DNA of 64,000 nt from Bordetella petrii. GTDB lineage: Bacteria; Pseudomonadota; Gammaproteobacteria; Burkholderiales; Burkholderiaceae_B. Where the stretch lies: assembly GCA_017745595.1 (NCBI GenBank), contig WMBV01000013.1, positions 82,856 through 146,855 of the forward strand. The letters run 5' to 3'. The notes beneath the pieces are model-generated. The model did no database searches, was not told where the DNA came from, and saw only the letters and a list, made by a program, of their open reading frames with translations. The position numbers and the translations under genes were made by a program. Below, piece after piece: positions 34,147-44,531 of the stretch. Within the stretch, counting starts at the first letter, position 1. Each line of letters begins with the position of its first letter.

Positions 34147-35063
34147 TACACGCGCCCGGCCGGCCCGCCCAGCGCGCGCATCAGCTCGTCGCGCAGCAGG
34201 GCGACCGGGGCGGCCAGCGCGCCCAGGGTGGGCAGGTGGACCAGTTCGGCGCGCAGCCCGGTGGTGAAGGCGGGCACGTTCAGAATGGCCAGCGCCTCGC
34301 GATGGCGGCTGCGGGCCAGCGCGCCAGGCGTGACCAGCCCGATGCCCACGCCGCGCGCCGCCAGCGACAGCTGCAACTCGGCGCCGTAGGCCTCTACCGC
34401 GATGCGGAATGGCAGGCGCGCGGCCTCGAAGGTCTTGCGTATGGCGGTGCGCAGGCCGCAGCCGTCCTGGTTCAGCACCCAGGGATGACGGGCCAGAGCG
34501 TCGAGCGGCACGGCGCCGGTGCTGTCGCGGGCGATGGCCAGCGCGGGCGAGGCCACGATCACCACGGCCGAGCGCGCCAGCGGCAGCGTGCACAGGTGGT
34601 CCGGCAGCGCCTCGGTGTCGGGCATCATGATGGCCGCGGCATCCAGGGCGCCGTTTTCCACCAGCGACACCAGGCTGGGCGACCAGGCCGCGGTGACGTT
34701 CACGCACAGCCCGGGATAACGCCCGCGCAAGACATCCAGCGGATCCGCCAGCGCGTGCTCGGCCAGGAAGGGCGGCACGCCCACGCGGAATTCGCCGCGC
34801 GGCTCGGCGTCGGGCGCGGCGCCCTGGCGCAGGGCCTCTACGGCGGCCAGCACGCCGCGGCCCAGTTCGTAGATGCGCAGCCCGGCGGCGCTGGGCTTGA
34901 GCGGCTTGGACTGCCGGTCGACCAGTTCCACTCCCAGCAGGTCTTCCAGGCTGCGCAGGCGCCGGCTGACGCCCGGCTGCGTCAGGTGCAGCCGGCCCGA
35001 CGCGCCGCCCAGGCTGCCGGTTTCCACGACTGCCACGAAAGCTTCGATGTCGCGTGTGTTCAT
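34146..35063 (-). CDS. LysR-family transcriptional regulator
   Basis: The 305-residue product has the LysR N-terminal helix-turn-helix (MNTRDIEAFVAVVETGSLGG, then GRLHLTQPGVSRRLRSLEDL) and a substrate-binding domain from about residue 90 (GEFRVGVPPFLAEHALA). It diverges from an MFS transporter gene across 124 AT-rich bases and probably controls it. Its 3' end abuts the PcaR-type palindrome of the pca operon. The effector cannot be predicted. Confidence 0.9.
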   Translation of the reverse strand: MNTRDIEAFVAVVETGSLGGASGRLHLTQPGVSRRLRSLEDLLGVELVDRQSKPLKPSAAGLRIYELGRGVLAAVEALRQGAAPDAEPRGEFRVGVPPFLAEHALADPLDVLRGRYPGLCVNVTAAWSPSLVSLVENGALDAAAIMMPDTEALPDHLCTLPLARSAVVIVASPALAIARDSTGAVPLDALARHPWVLNQDGCGLRTAIRKTFEAARLPFRIAVEAYGAELQLSLAARGVGIGLVTPGALARSRHREALAILNVPAFTTGLRAELVHLPTLGALAAPVALLRDELMRALGGPAGRV

Positions 35064-35187
35064 GGTTTATTAAAACAAATACGCATAATAAAGAAAATTA
35101 TATTTCAATAGACGCAAGACAACGCGATTCCTAGACTGGCTGACCCAGGCCTCGCCTGGCCGATGTTCCTGTCTACGGAGAGTTGTC

Positions 35188-36468
35188 ATGTCCCTTGCCG
35201 AATCCTGCCTGTCCACCCGACCGGCGCCGTGCGCCGCGCTGGCGCCGCCCGGCGCCGCGCCCGCCGGCCTGGGCGCCGGGCGCACTCTGTTGTTCGCCGC
35301 GGCGGTGGCGGTGATGGTCATGAACCTGTTCGCCGTGCAGACCGTGGCGCCGGCCATCGCGGCGGCCCTGGGCCTGGGGTTGGACAGCGTGGGCGTGCTG
35401 GCGATGCTGCCGCAGTTGGGCTACGCGCTGGGCCTGGTGCTGCTGGTGCCGTTGGCCGACCGGCTGGAAAACCGCCGGCTGATCAGCGCCACGCTGGCGG
35501 TGTGCGCGCTGTGCATGGCGGCCGCCGCCTTCGCGCCGGACGGCGCCGTTTTCATGGCCGCGGTGTTCGCCGGCGGTGCATCCACCTGCGCAATCCAGAT
35601 GCTGGTGCCCATGGCCGCCTTCATGGCCGCGCCCGAGCGGCGCGGCGCCACGGTGGGCAACGTCATGAGTGGCCTGCTGGTGGGGGTGCTGCTGTCGCGC
35701 CCGCTGTCCAACCTTGTGGTGGACGCCTGGGGTTGGCGTACGCTGTACCTGGTGTTTGCCGGCGGCATGGCGGCCACCGGCGTGGCGTTGATCTGCCTGC
35801 TGCCGCGGCGCCGTCCGCAGGCGGGGCCCGGTTATCCGGCGCTGATCGCGTCGCTGGCCGCGCTGCTGCGGCACGAGCCGGTGCTGCGCTGGCGCGCGGC
35901 TACCGCGGCGCTGGGCATGGCGGCCTACAGCCTGTTCTGGACGGCGATCTCGCTGCGGCTGGCACAGGCGCCGTTCCACCTGGGCGCGCGGACGGTGGCG
36001 GTGCTGGCGTTGTGCGGGGCGGTGGGCGTGGTGGTCGCGCCGATGGCGGGGCGCGCCGGCGACCGCGGGCATACGCGCCGCGCCAGTATCGCGGCGCAGG
36101 CGGTGGTGGTGCTGTCGTGGCTGCTGGCCGGCTGGGCCGGCGGCGCATGGCGGGAGGCCGGCCATGTCTTGCCCGCGGGGGCGGCCCTGGCGCTGCTGAC
36201 GCTGGCGGCGATTCTGCTCGACGCCGGCGTGACCGGCGACCAGACCCTAGGGCGGCGCGCCGTGAACCTGGTGCGGCCCGAGGCGCGCGGCCGCATGAAC
36301 GGGTTGTTCGTGGGGCTGTTCTTCGTGGGCAGCGCGGCCGGATCGTCACTGGCCGGACTGGCCTGGATGCACGGCGGCTGGACCCTGGTCAGCGCCCTGG
36401 GCGCGGCCATGGGGCTGGCGATGCTGGCGGTGCACCTGGCCGCGCCGCGGCCTGTCGCCGATCATTAG
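35188..36468 (+). CDS. MFS transporter
   Basis: This is a 426-residue major facilitator with about 12 hydrophobic helices; the first is FAAAVAVMVMNLFAVQTVAP. The cytoplasmic loop 2-3 motif appears as PLADRLENRRLISATLAV, and a central basic linker PRRRPQAGPGYP separates the halves. The N-terminal 30 residues are Ala/Pro-rich and probably cytosolic. GGAG precedes the ATG. It diverges from the LysR gene and precedes a ThDP-enzyme gene by 149 bases. The substrate is unknown. Confidence 0.85.
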   Translation: MSLAESCLSTRPAPCAALAPPGAAPAGLGAGRTLLFAAAVAVMVMNLFAVQTVAPAIAAALGLGLDSVGVLAMLPQLGYALGLVLLVPLADRLENRRLISATLAVCALCMAAAAFAPDGAVFMAAVFAGGASTCAIQMLVPMAAFMAAPERRGATVGNVMSGLLVGVLLSRPLSNLVVDAWGWRTLYLVFAGGMAATGVALICLLPRRRPQAGPGYPALIASLAALLRHEPVLRWRAATAALGMAAYSLFWTAISLRLAQAPFHLGARTVAVLALCGAVGVVVAPMAGRAGDRGHTRRASIAAQAVVVLSWLLAGWAGGAWREAGHVLPAGAALALLTLAAILLDAGVTGDQTLGRRAVNLVRPEARGRMNGLFVGLFFVGSAAGSSLAGLAWMHGGWTLVSALGAAMGLAMLAVHLAAPRPVADH

Positions 36469-36617
36469 GCGTGGCCGCCGCGTTGGCGCGTGGCGGCCAA
36501 TGGTTCTATCCTTGGGGCCCGGAATGGACCTGTCCGCGGGCAGCTTCCATTCCTATGATGCCTTACCGACGCGCGGCCGGCCGGCCGCGTTTTTGCAACC
36601 TGCTCGATGGAAACACC

Positions 36618-38177
36618 ATGAACGGCGCCGATAGCCTTTGCGATACCCTGCTTGCCAACGATGTGGACGTTTGTTTTGCCAATCCCGGCACGTCCGAAAT
36701 GCATTTCGTGGCGGCGCTGGATCGCAAACCGCGCATGCGCTGCGTGCTGGGACTGTTCGAAGGCGTGGTCACCGGCGCGGCCGACGGCTACGCGCGCATG
36801 GCCGACAAGCCCGCGGCCACACTGCTGCACCTGGGGCCGGGCCTGGGCAATGGCCTGGCCAACCTGCACAACGCCAAGCGCGCCCGCACGCCCATGGTGA
36901 ACGTGGTGGGCGATCATGCTACCTATCACGTGCAATACGACGCGCCGCTTACCAGCGACGTCGAGGGCGTGGCGCGTCCCATGTCGCATTGGGTGCGCCG
37001 CACCCAGGCCGCCGCCGACCTGGCGGCCGATGCCGCCGAAGCCGTGCGCGTGGCGCGCCAGGCCCCCGGCAATATCGCCACGCTGATCCTGCCCGCCGAC
37101 GCGGCCTGGGGCGAGCTGCCCGCCGACACGCCCGCGCCGCCTGTGGCGCAGCAGGCCGCGCCGCCCCAGACCACCCATGACGCGGTGCGCGCCGCGGCCC
37201 AGGCCATTCGCGCGGGCCAGGGCGCGGCGCTGATGCTGGGCGGCATGGCGCTGCGCGAGCCCGCCCTGGCCGTGGCCGGGCGTATCGCCCGGGCCACCGG
37301 CGTGCGCCTGTTGTCGCCGACCTCCAATCGCCGCACCGAGCGCGGCTTGAACCGCACGCCGGTGACGCGCGTGCCGTATGCGGTCGACCTGGCCGTGGCA
37401 ACGCTGAAAGACGTGCGGCAGCTGATTCTGGTGGGGGCCGCCACGCCGGTGGCGTTCTTTGCCTATCCTGGCAAGCCCAGCCTGCTGGCCCCGCAAGAGC
37501 AGGCGCCCCTGGTGCTGGCCACGCCCGAACAAGACCTGCTGCAGGCCCTGCAGTGGCTGGCCGACGAGCTGGGCATCGCCGCCGACGCGCCGGGCCTGCT
37601 GCCGGTGGCCACGCCGGCCGACCTGCCGCGCGCGGGCGCGCTGACCGGCGCCGCTGTCAACATGATCGCGGCGCGCCTGCTGCCCGAAAACGCCATCGTC
37701 TGCGACGAATCGATTACCCAGGGGCGCGAGTTCTCGACCCATAGCGCCACGTCGGCGCCGCACGACTGGCTGCAGCTGACGGGCGGCGCCATCGGTATCG
37801 GCCTGCCCCTGGCGACCGGCGCGGCGGTGGCATGCCCGGACCGCAAGGTCATCACCCTGCAAGCCGACGGCAGCGGCATGTATACGGTGCAGGCGCTGTG
37901 GACCCAGGCGCGCGAGCAACTGGACTGCCTGACCATCATCCTGGCCAACCGTTCGTACGCCACGTTGCACGGCGAGATGAAAAACGTCGGCGTGCAGCAA
38001 CCCGGCCGCAACGCCAAGCGCATGCTCGACTTGCAAGAGCCCAGTCTCGACTGGGTCAGCCTGGCCGCGGGCATGGGCGTCGAGGCCGTGCGTGTCGACA
38101 CGGTGGAAGCCTTCACCAAGGCCATGCAGGCGGGGCTGGCGCGCAAGGGGCCGTACCTGATCGAAGCGCTTATTTGA
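36618..38177 (+). CDS. ThDP-dependent enzyme, acetolactate-synthase/benzoylformate-decarboxylase-like
   Basis: The 519-residue product has the three domains of the ThDP decarboxylase/synthase superfamily: N-terminal DVCFANPGTSEMHFVAALD with FEGVVTGAADGYARMADKPA, a central Rossmann-like domain, and a C-terminal cofactor segment ADGSGMYTVQALWTQAREQL ending in ILANRSYATL. It is shorter than true acetolactate synthases and lacks an adjacent small subunit, so a catabolic 2-oxoacid decarboxylase or lyase is as likely. The ATG at 36618 starts the conserved domain; the frame is open far upstream. Confidence 0.82.
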   Translation: MNGADSLCDTLLANDVDVCFANPGTSEMHFVAALDRKPRMRCVLGLFEGVVTGAADGYARMADKPAATLLHLGPGLGNGLANLHNAKRARTPMVNVVGDHATYHVQYDAPLTSDVEGVARPMSHWVRRTQAAADLAADAAEAVRVARQAPGNIATLILPADAAWGELPADTPAPPVAQQAAPPQTTHDAVRAAAQAIRAGQGAALMLGGMALREPALAVAGRIARATGVRLLSPTSNRRTERGLNRTPVTRVPYAVDLAVATLKDVRQLILVGAATPVAFFAYPGKPSLLAPQEQAPLVLATPEQDLLQALQWLADELGIAADAPGLLPVATPADLPRAGALTGAAVNMIAARLLPENAIVCDESITQGREFSTHSATSAPHDWLQLTGGAIGIGLPLATGAAVACPDRKVITLQADGSGMYTVQALWTQAREQLDCLTIILANRSYATLHGEMKNVGVQQPGRNAKRMLDLQEPSLDWVSLAAGMGVEAVRVDTVEAFTKAMQAGLARKGPYLIEALI

Positions 38178-38216
38178 CAAGGCGCCGTCCGCCCGGCCGC
38201 CGTGGCCCATTTGTGC

Positions 38217-38296
38217 CAGGTGTCAGGCTCCGCAGGTGCCTGACACCGCTGTGCGCAGGCCGGGGGCTAGCTTCGGTGTCCGACGTCGGACACCTG
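38217..38296. repeat. Hairpin-pair repeat, copy 6
   Basis: The left unit has stem GGTGTCAGGC with GCCTGACACC. The right unit is GGTGTCCGAC joined directly to GTCGGACACC, a perfect palindrome with no loop. It lies in the 371-base gap between the ThDP gene and the MaoC gene. A further fragment (ggtcagactcc) is at 38350; otherwise nothing is seen in the gap. Confidence 0.85.
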
Positions 38297-38548
38297 ACCG
38301 GATGGACCATCCCGTCTAGCTGCTTCAGTGGCCGACGCACTCTACGGAGGTCAGACTCCGTCACGTGGCGCGGCCGCGTGCAAGCCGGTCAAGATTAGAC
38401 TATCCTGCAAGGTGGTTTGCGCCGCGACGAGCGGCCGCAGTTCGAAACGTATCAGCCGTATCAGTCGGCATGGGCGCGGCAACGCGGCCTGCCACCTGCA
38501 AGATACACCGGCGTGTCTGGACGCCGTTTTTTGTTCGAGACGCCGACA

Positions 38549-38992
38549 ATGAAGTTCGCAGAATTCAAAGAAGGAATGCTGATCCACGCCGGTCCGGTCA
38601 TCGTGACCGAAGCCGAGATCCTGCATTTTGCCCGCCAGTACGATCCGCAGTGGTTTCACACCGACGTCGAGCGCGCCGCGCAGGGGCGCTGGGGCGGCCT
38701 GATCGCCAGCGGCTGGCATACCTGTGCCCTGGCCATGCGCATGGCGGTCGAGTCCGCCCTGCATGATTCCGAATCGTTCGGTTCGCCCGGGCTGGGCCAG
38801 GTGCGCTGGCGCGTGCCGGTGCGGCCGGGCGATGCCCTGCGCCTGGAAGCGCGCGTGCAAGCGGTGCGCCGCTCGACCTCGCGCGCCGACCTCGGCATCA
38901 TTTCGTGGAATTGGATCGTGCTGAACCAGCACGACGAAGCCGTGCTCGAACTCGACGCCACCAGCCTGTTCGACCTGGGCGGCGACGACTGA
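38549..38992 (+). CDS. MaoC-like (R)-hydratase family protein
   Basis: This is a 147-residue single hot-dog domain of the MaoC dehydratase type, which usually hydrates enoyl-CoA thioesters. The signature FARQYDPQWFHTDVERA holds the catalytic Asp and His (D-x4-H), followed by GGLIASGWHTCALAMRM and VRWRVPVRPGDALRLEA. The ATG at 38549 begins the conserved domain. It stands alone between two hairpin-pair repeats and converges on gcdH, so its pathway is open. Confidence 0.88.
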   Translation: MKFAEFKEGMLIHAGPVIVTEAEILHFARQYDPQWFHTDVERAAQGRWGGLIASGWHTCALAMRMAVESALHDSESFGSPGLGQVRWRVPVRPGDALRLEARVQAVRRSTSRADLGIISWNWIVLNQHDEAVLELDATSLFDLGGDD

Positions 38993-39024
38993 CCCGGCTG
39001 GCGGGTCTTGCAGGTGCCTCTTTT

Positions 39025-39120
39025 CAGGTGTCTGACTCCCGCAGGGTGTCAGACACCGAAGGTATGAACGGCTGGCTAAAAATCTGCGGTGTCTGACACC
39101 CTGCGGGAGTCAGACACCTG
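39025..39120. repeat. Hairpin-pair repeat, copy 7
   Basis: Consensus units at 39026-39058 and 39088-39119 are exact reverse complements around a spacer of about 29 nt. It lies between the convergent ends of the MaoC and gcdH genes, where it could act as a two-way terminator, though no T-runs follow the stems. Confidence 0.92.
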
Positions 39121-39168
39121 AAGAAACGCCTGGCGCGCCCGCCAGACACCTGGCGGGCGGGATCCGCT

Positions 39169-40362
<1,194 letters not shown>

Positions 40363-40411
40363 GCGAAAGTCTCCGGTATGTACGGGATAGGAATGCGGGG
40401 CGGCGTGCGGC

Positions 40412-42109
40412 CTACTTGCGGGCCTGCAGCGCCGCGTCGCGGATTTTTTCCAGGGTGGTCGACGGTGTGATGGTTTCGGGGTCGATCAGGCAGTGCAGGA
40501 TGGCCGGCTTGCCGCTGGCCAGCGCGCGCTCGAAGGCCGGCGCGAACTGGTCGGTGGTTTCGACCCGTTCGCCGTGGCCGCCGAAGGCGCGCGCGTAGGC
40601 GACGAAATCCGGGTTCTGCAGCGTGGTGGCCGACACCCGGCCGGGGTAGTGCTTTTCCTGGTGCATGCGGATGGTGCCGTACATGCCGTTGTCGACCAGC
40701 ACCACGATGATGGGCAACTGGTATTGCACGGCGGTGGCGAATTCCTGGCCATGCATCATGAAGCAGCCGTCGCCCGCAAAACACACCACGGTTTTCTGGG
40801 GCTGCACCCGCTTGGCGCCCACGGCCGCCGGCAGGCCATAGCCCATCGAGCCCGAGGTCGGCGCCAGTTGCGTGCCGTAGCGGGTAAAGCGGTGGAAGCG
40901 GTGCAGCCAGGTGGCGTAGTTGCCGGCGCCGTTGGTCATGATGGCGTCGGCGGGCAGGGTGCGTTCCAGGTAGGCCATGACTTCGCCCATTTGCAGCGCG
41001 CCGGGCGTGCGCACCTTCGACGGATCGCTCCAGTCCAGGTACGACTGCCGCAGCGCGGCGGTGCTCTCGGCCCAGGCCGGCTGGGCCGGCGCCTGCACCT
41101 GCGCCAGGCCGCCCGCGAAGGCGGCGGGCGACGTATTGATGGCCAGCGTGGCGCGGTACACGCGGCCCAGTTCGGCGCTGTCGGGATGCACGTGCACCAG
41201 CTTCTGGCGCGGCACCGGGATGTCGAGCAGCGTGTAGGCCTGGCTGGGGCTTTCGGACATGCGCCCGCCCACCAGCAGCACCAGGTCGGCATCGGCGACG
41301 CGCTTGTGCAGCGCCGGGTTGATGCCCAGGCCCACGTCGCCCACGAAGCAGGAGTGGTCGGCGGGGAACAGCATCTGGCGGCGGAACGATACCGCCGTGG
41401 GCAGCGCCAGGCGCTGGGCGAAATCGGCGAACTGGGCCACGGCCTCGGCATTCCAGCGCGAGCCGCCCAGGATGGCGATGGGCGCGCGAGCTTGCGCCAG
41501 CATCTGCTGCAGCTGGTCGAGTTGCTGCGCGGACGGCGCCGTGTCGATGGCCTCGTAGCGCGGCGCGTCGGCCACGCTGGCGGTTTCGGTCAGCATGTCT
41601 TCGGGCAGCGCGATCACCACCGGGCCGGGGCGGCCCGAGGTGGCAATGTGGAAGGCGCGCGAAATCAGTTCGGGAATGCGCTCGACCTGGTCGATTTCGG
41701 TGACCCACTTGGCCTGCGTGCCGAACACGGCACGGTAGTCCATTTCCTGGAAGGCCTCGCGTTCGCGCATGCCACGCTCGATCTGGCCCACGAACAGGAT
41801 CAGCGGGGTCGAATCCTGCTTGGCGATGTGGATGCCGGCCAGCGCATTGGCCGCGCCGGGTCCGCGCGTCACCATGCAGATGCCGGGCTCGCCGGTCAGT
41901 TTCCCGTGCGCGTCGGCCATCATGGCCGCGCCGCCTTCCTGGCGGCACACCGTGACGTCGATGCGCGCATCGTGCAGGCCATCCAGTACGGCCAGGTAGC
42001 TTTCGCCGGGCACGCAGAAGACGTGCTTGACGCCATGGGCCGCCAGTTGGTCGACCAGGATGTGTCCGCCCAGGCGGGGCGCGCGGGGGGTAGAAGTAGG
42101 ATTCGTCAT
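40412..42109 (-). CDS. ThDP-dependent acetolactate-synthase-like enzyme
   Basis: The 565-residue product has [20 protein letters not shown], the ThDP-activating glutamate in [19 protein letters not shown], a central domain with ALPEDMLTE, and the cofactor segment [19 protein letters not shown] to [11 protein letters not shown]. It is of acetolactate-synthase size but has no regulatory subunit beside it, and it is the first gene of a pair with gcdH. A role in catabolism rather than branched-chain synthesis is likely. The ATG at 42109 is used; the frame runs to 42247 through a repeat and is not coding there. Confidence 0.85.
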   Translation of the reverse strand: MTNPTSTPRAPRLGGHILVDQLAAHGVKHVFCVPGESYLAVLDGLHDARIDVTVCRQEGGAAMMADAHGKLTGEPGICMVTRGPGAANALAGIHIAKQDSTPLILFVGQIERGMREREAFQEMDYRAVFGTQAKWVTEIDQVERIPELISRAFHIATSGRPGPVVIALPEDMLTETASVADAPRYEAIDTAPSAQQLDQLQQMLAQARAPIAILGGSRWNAEAVAQFADFAQRLALPTAVSFRRQMLFPADHSCFVGDVGLGINPALHKRVADADLVLLVGGRMSESPSQAYTLLDIPVPRQKLVHVHPDSAELGRVYRATLAINTSPAAFAGGLAQVQAPAQPAWAESTAALRQSYLDWSDPSKVRTPGALQMGEVMAYLERTLPADAIMTNGAGNYATWLHRFHRFTRYGTQLAPTSGSMGYGLPAAVGAKRVQPQKTVVCFAGDGCFMMHGQEFATAVQYQLPIIVVLVDNGMYGTIRMHQEKHYPGRVSATTLQNPDFVAYARAFGGHGERVETTDQFAPAFERALASGKPAILHCLIDPETITPSTTLEKIRDAALQARK

Positions 42110-42230
42110 AGTTAACCGGAATTCAAGCCGTCGAGGATAATGTTCCTTGGCTGCACAAAGCAATTGATAAAATTGCACAATATAGTGACCTGCCAGCACT
42201 ACCTTAGCGCGGATCGTCAGACAGCGCGTC

Positions 42231-42319
42231 GGGTGTCTGACTCCCACAGGGTGTCAGACACCGACCTGGCCCTTCCGCACACGTCGGTGTCTGGCACCCT
42301 GGCGGGAGCCAGACACCTG
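42231..42319. repeat. Hairpin-pair repeat, copy 8, between divergent promoters
   Basis: The left unit has the TGAC/GTCA stem with loop CCCACAGGG. The right unit has stem GGTGTCTGGC with GCCAGACACC, one compensated pair different. The spacer is about 22 nt. It lies in the 237-base gap between the divergently read ThDP and LysR genes, ending 28 bases before the LysR start. Confidence 0.88.
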
Positions 42320-42346
42320 AATAGACACCCGGATCACAGGTTTTCC

Positions 42347-43222
42347 ATGAGAAACGGTATCCCCAACCTCAGCGCCCTGCAGGCCTTCGAAGCGTCGGCC
42401 CGCCTGGGCAGTTTTTCTCGCGCGGCCGAAGAGCTGGCGCTGACGCACAGCGCCGTGTACCGGCAGGTGGCCAGCCTGGAGGCCCGGCTGGGCGTGCAAC
42501 TGTTCACGCGGGTGCGCCGCCGCATCGTGCTGACCGAGCATGGCGCCGAATACGCCGGCCGCATCCGCCACCACCTGGACCAGATCGAGAAAGACACGTT
42601 CGGCCTGGTCAGCCGCACCGGCATGGGGCGCAGCATTCATATCGCGGTGTTGCCCACGCTGGCCACCACCTGGCTCATCCCGCGCCTGGCGGGCTTCCAG
42701 CGGCAGCACCCCGACATCACGGTCAGCCTGTCGGTGCGGACCCTGCCGTTCCAGTTCAAAGACCAGCCGTTCGACGGCGCGCTTTACCACGCCAGCGGCA
42801 TCTGGCCCGGCACCCAGGGCGTGCTGCTGTTTCCCGAAAAAGAATTGGTGCCGGTGTGCGCGCCGTCTTTGCCGCGCCGCGCCGAGAACGGCCTGGCGGG
42901 GCTGACGCACCTGCACCTGAGTTCGCGCCCCGACGCCTGGCGCCAGTGGTACGCGGCCAATCGCCAGCCCTACGGCCCGCAGGCGGCCGGCGGGCCGCGC
43001 TACGAACTGTTCACCATGATGTTGGCGGCCGTGCAGGCCGGCCTGGGCGTGGGGCTGGTGCCGCACTTCCTGGCCCAGCCGGCCTTGCAGGCGGGCACGC
43101 TGGTGCAGCCCGTGCCCGAGGTGCTGACGGTGGGGCAGGGCTATTACTTCGGCTATCCGCAACGCGACGAGCGTTCCGATGCCTTGAAGACATTCGAGGC
43201 CTGGCTGAAGTCGGTGGCATAG
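42347..43222 (+). CDS. LysR-family regulator, GcvA-like
   Basis: The 291-residue product has MRNGIPNLSALQAFEASARL, a helix-turn-helix SFSRAAEELALTHSAVYRQV, and a ligand domain beginning IHIAVLPTLATTWLIPRLA, a pattern of the GcvA group of LysR proteins. Such regulators often sit beside gcdH. It diverges from the ThDP-gcdH pair, so it is the probable regulator of glutarate or lysine breakdown here. The start at 42347 avoids the repeat-derived sequence of the longer frame. Confidence 0.88.
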   Translation: MRNGIPNLSALQAFEASARLGSFSRAAEELALTHSAVYRQVASLEARLGVQLFTRVRRRIVLTEHGAEYAGRIRHHLDQIEKDTFGLVSRTGMGRSIHIAVLPTLATTWLIPRLAGFQRQHPDITVSLSVRTLPFQFKDQPFDGALYHASGIWPGTQGVLLFPEKELVPVCAPSLPRRAENGLAGLTHLHLSSRPDAWRQWYAANRQPYGPQAAGGPRYELFTMMLAAVQAGLGVGLVPHFLAQPALQAGTLVQPVPEVLTVGQGYYFGYPQRDERSDALKTFEAWLKSVA

Positions 43223-43340
43223 CGGCCGCGCCGCTGGCCCGGGCGGCGCGTCGCCGTCCGGCCTGTTTCCTGGTTTTTCGACCCGTCTGCGGCGGGGTTG
43301 CCGGCCGGCACAATCGGCATGGTCGTGTTGTTTTTCGAGC

Positions 43341-43352
43341 TTGATCTATCAA
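43341..43352 (+). promoter_or_regulatory. Small inverted repeat in sulfatase-locus promoter region
   Basis: TTGAT and ATCAA flank CT in an AT-rich stretch 135 bases before the Bug gene. A wider dyad, GTTGTTT and AAACAAC, surrounds it (about 43327-43369). It could be the site of the DeoR regulator encoded downstream, but this is only suggested by position. Confidence 0.3.
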
Positions 43353-43486
43353 AAATTGTCATAAACAACTATATTCAATCAAGACTCGCGCAAAACAGTC
43401 ATTGAATGGTAGGTTTTGACGGGAATCGTTTATAAATTTCCAGCTCGCCCATCGAGCCGGCACCTTACAAAGATAAGGAGACAAGC

Positions 43487-44482
43487 ATGTTCCATCGTCC
43501 ATTGACGCGCCGCGGCGCTTTGCAGGCACTGGGTGGCATCGGCCTGGCGGCCGGCGCTGCTTCCTGGGCCCGGGCCGAGTCCCAGTGGCCCACCCGGCCG
43601 GTGCGGGTGGTGGTGCCCGTGGCGTCGGGCGGCATCATCGACCTGCTGGCGCGGGCCATCGGCGAGGCGATCGCGCCGTCGCTGGGCCAGCCGCTGGTGA
43701 TCGAGTCGCGGCCTGGCGCCGACCACCTGATCGGCATCCAGAACGTCGCCAAGAGCAGCCCCGATGGCTATTCCTGGCTGTGCGCCTCGGTGCCGTTCAC
43801 GGTCAATCCCGCGTTGCGCAAAGACCCTGGCTACGATCCCCTGGCCGATTTCCGGCCGCTGTGCCTGATCGCCACCAGCCCCAATGTGCTGGTGGTGCAT
43901 CCCGACGTCAAGGCCAGCACGCTGGCGCAGTTCGTCGAACTGGCCAAGCGCGAGCCGGGCAAGCTCACCTATGGCAATCCCGGCAACGGTTCGTCGAACC
44001 ACCTGGGCATGGAATTGTTCAAGACCGAGGCCGGCATCGACCTGCTGGGCATTCCGTACAAGGGCCAGCCGCCGTCGATCTCGGACCTGCTGGCGGGCCG
44101 GCTGGATTGCATGCTGATGAGCGTGTCGCTGGCGAAGAACTACGTGCAGGCGGGCCAGTTGCACCCCCTGGCGGCGGTGGCGCCGCAGCGCATCGCCGCG
44201 CTGCCGGATGTGCCCACCATGACAGAAACGGGTTATCCGGGGGTGGACGTGGTGCCGTGGTTCGGCATGCTGGCGCCCGGCAAGACGCCCGATGCCGTCG
44301 CCGACAAGGCCAGCGCCGACCTGCAGGCGGCGATGCAGTCGGCCAAGCTGCAACAGGCCATCCGCAATATCGGCGCCACGCCGTATGCGTCGGGCACGCC
44401 CGGCGAATTCGACCAGCTGATCCGCGCCGAGCTGGCCAAGTGGCCCACGGTGCTGGCGCGCGCCGGCATCGAGAAGAGCTGA
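43487..44482 (+). CDS. Bug-family receptor with twin-arginine-like signal
   Basis: This is a 331-residue Bug receptor. The N terminus LTRRGALQALGGIGLAAGAA has a twin-arginine pattern and ends SWARA|ESQWPTRPV, suggesting Tat export. The core shows VRVVVPVASGGIIDLLARAI, LVIESRPGADHLIGIQN and YGNPGNGSSNHLGMELF. It is first in a set with an arylsulfatase (49 bases downstream), a DeoR regulator and an Ldh-type dehydrogenase. Its ligand may be a sulfate ester or its product, by context only. Confidence 0.87.
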   Translation: MFHRPLTRRGALQALGGIGLAAGAASWARAESQWPTRPVRVVVPVASGGIIDLLARAIGEAIAPSLGQPLVIESRPGADHLIGIQNVAKSSPDGYSWLCASVPFTVNPALRKDPGYDPLADFRPLCLIATSPNVLVVHPDVKASTLAQFVELAKREPGKLTYGNPGNGSSNHLGMELFKTEAGIDLLGIPYKGQPPSISDLLAGRLDCMLMSVSLAKNYVQAGQLHPLAAVAPQRIAALPDVPTMTETGYPGVDVVPWFGMLAPGKTPDAVADKASADLQAAMQSAKLQQAIRNIGATPYASGTPGEFDQLIRAELAKWPTVLARAGIEKS

Positions 44483-44531
44483 GCCGGCGGCAGGCGGCGC
44501 GCATCGATCATCACCGAAGAGACACCAAGAC

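Noticed and set aside
35163..36617. Long frame joining the MFS region to the ThDP enzyme
   Set aside because: The upstream part is a shifted reading of the MFS gene. The ThDP domain starts at the ATG at 36618.
42110..42247. N-terminal extension of the ThDP enzyme
   Set aside because: The in-frame extension runs through a hairpin-pair repeat and AT-rich promoter DNA; the family start is at 42109.
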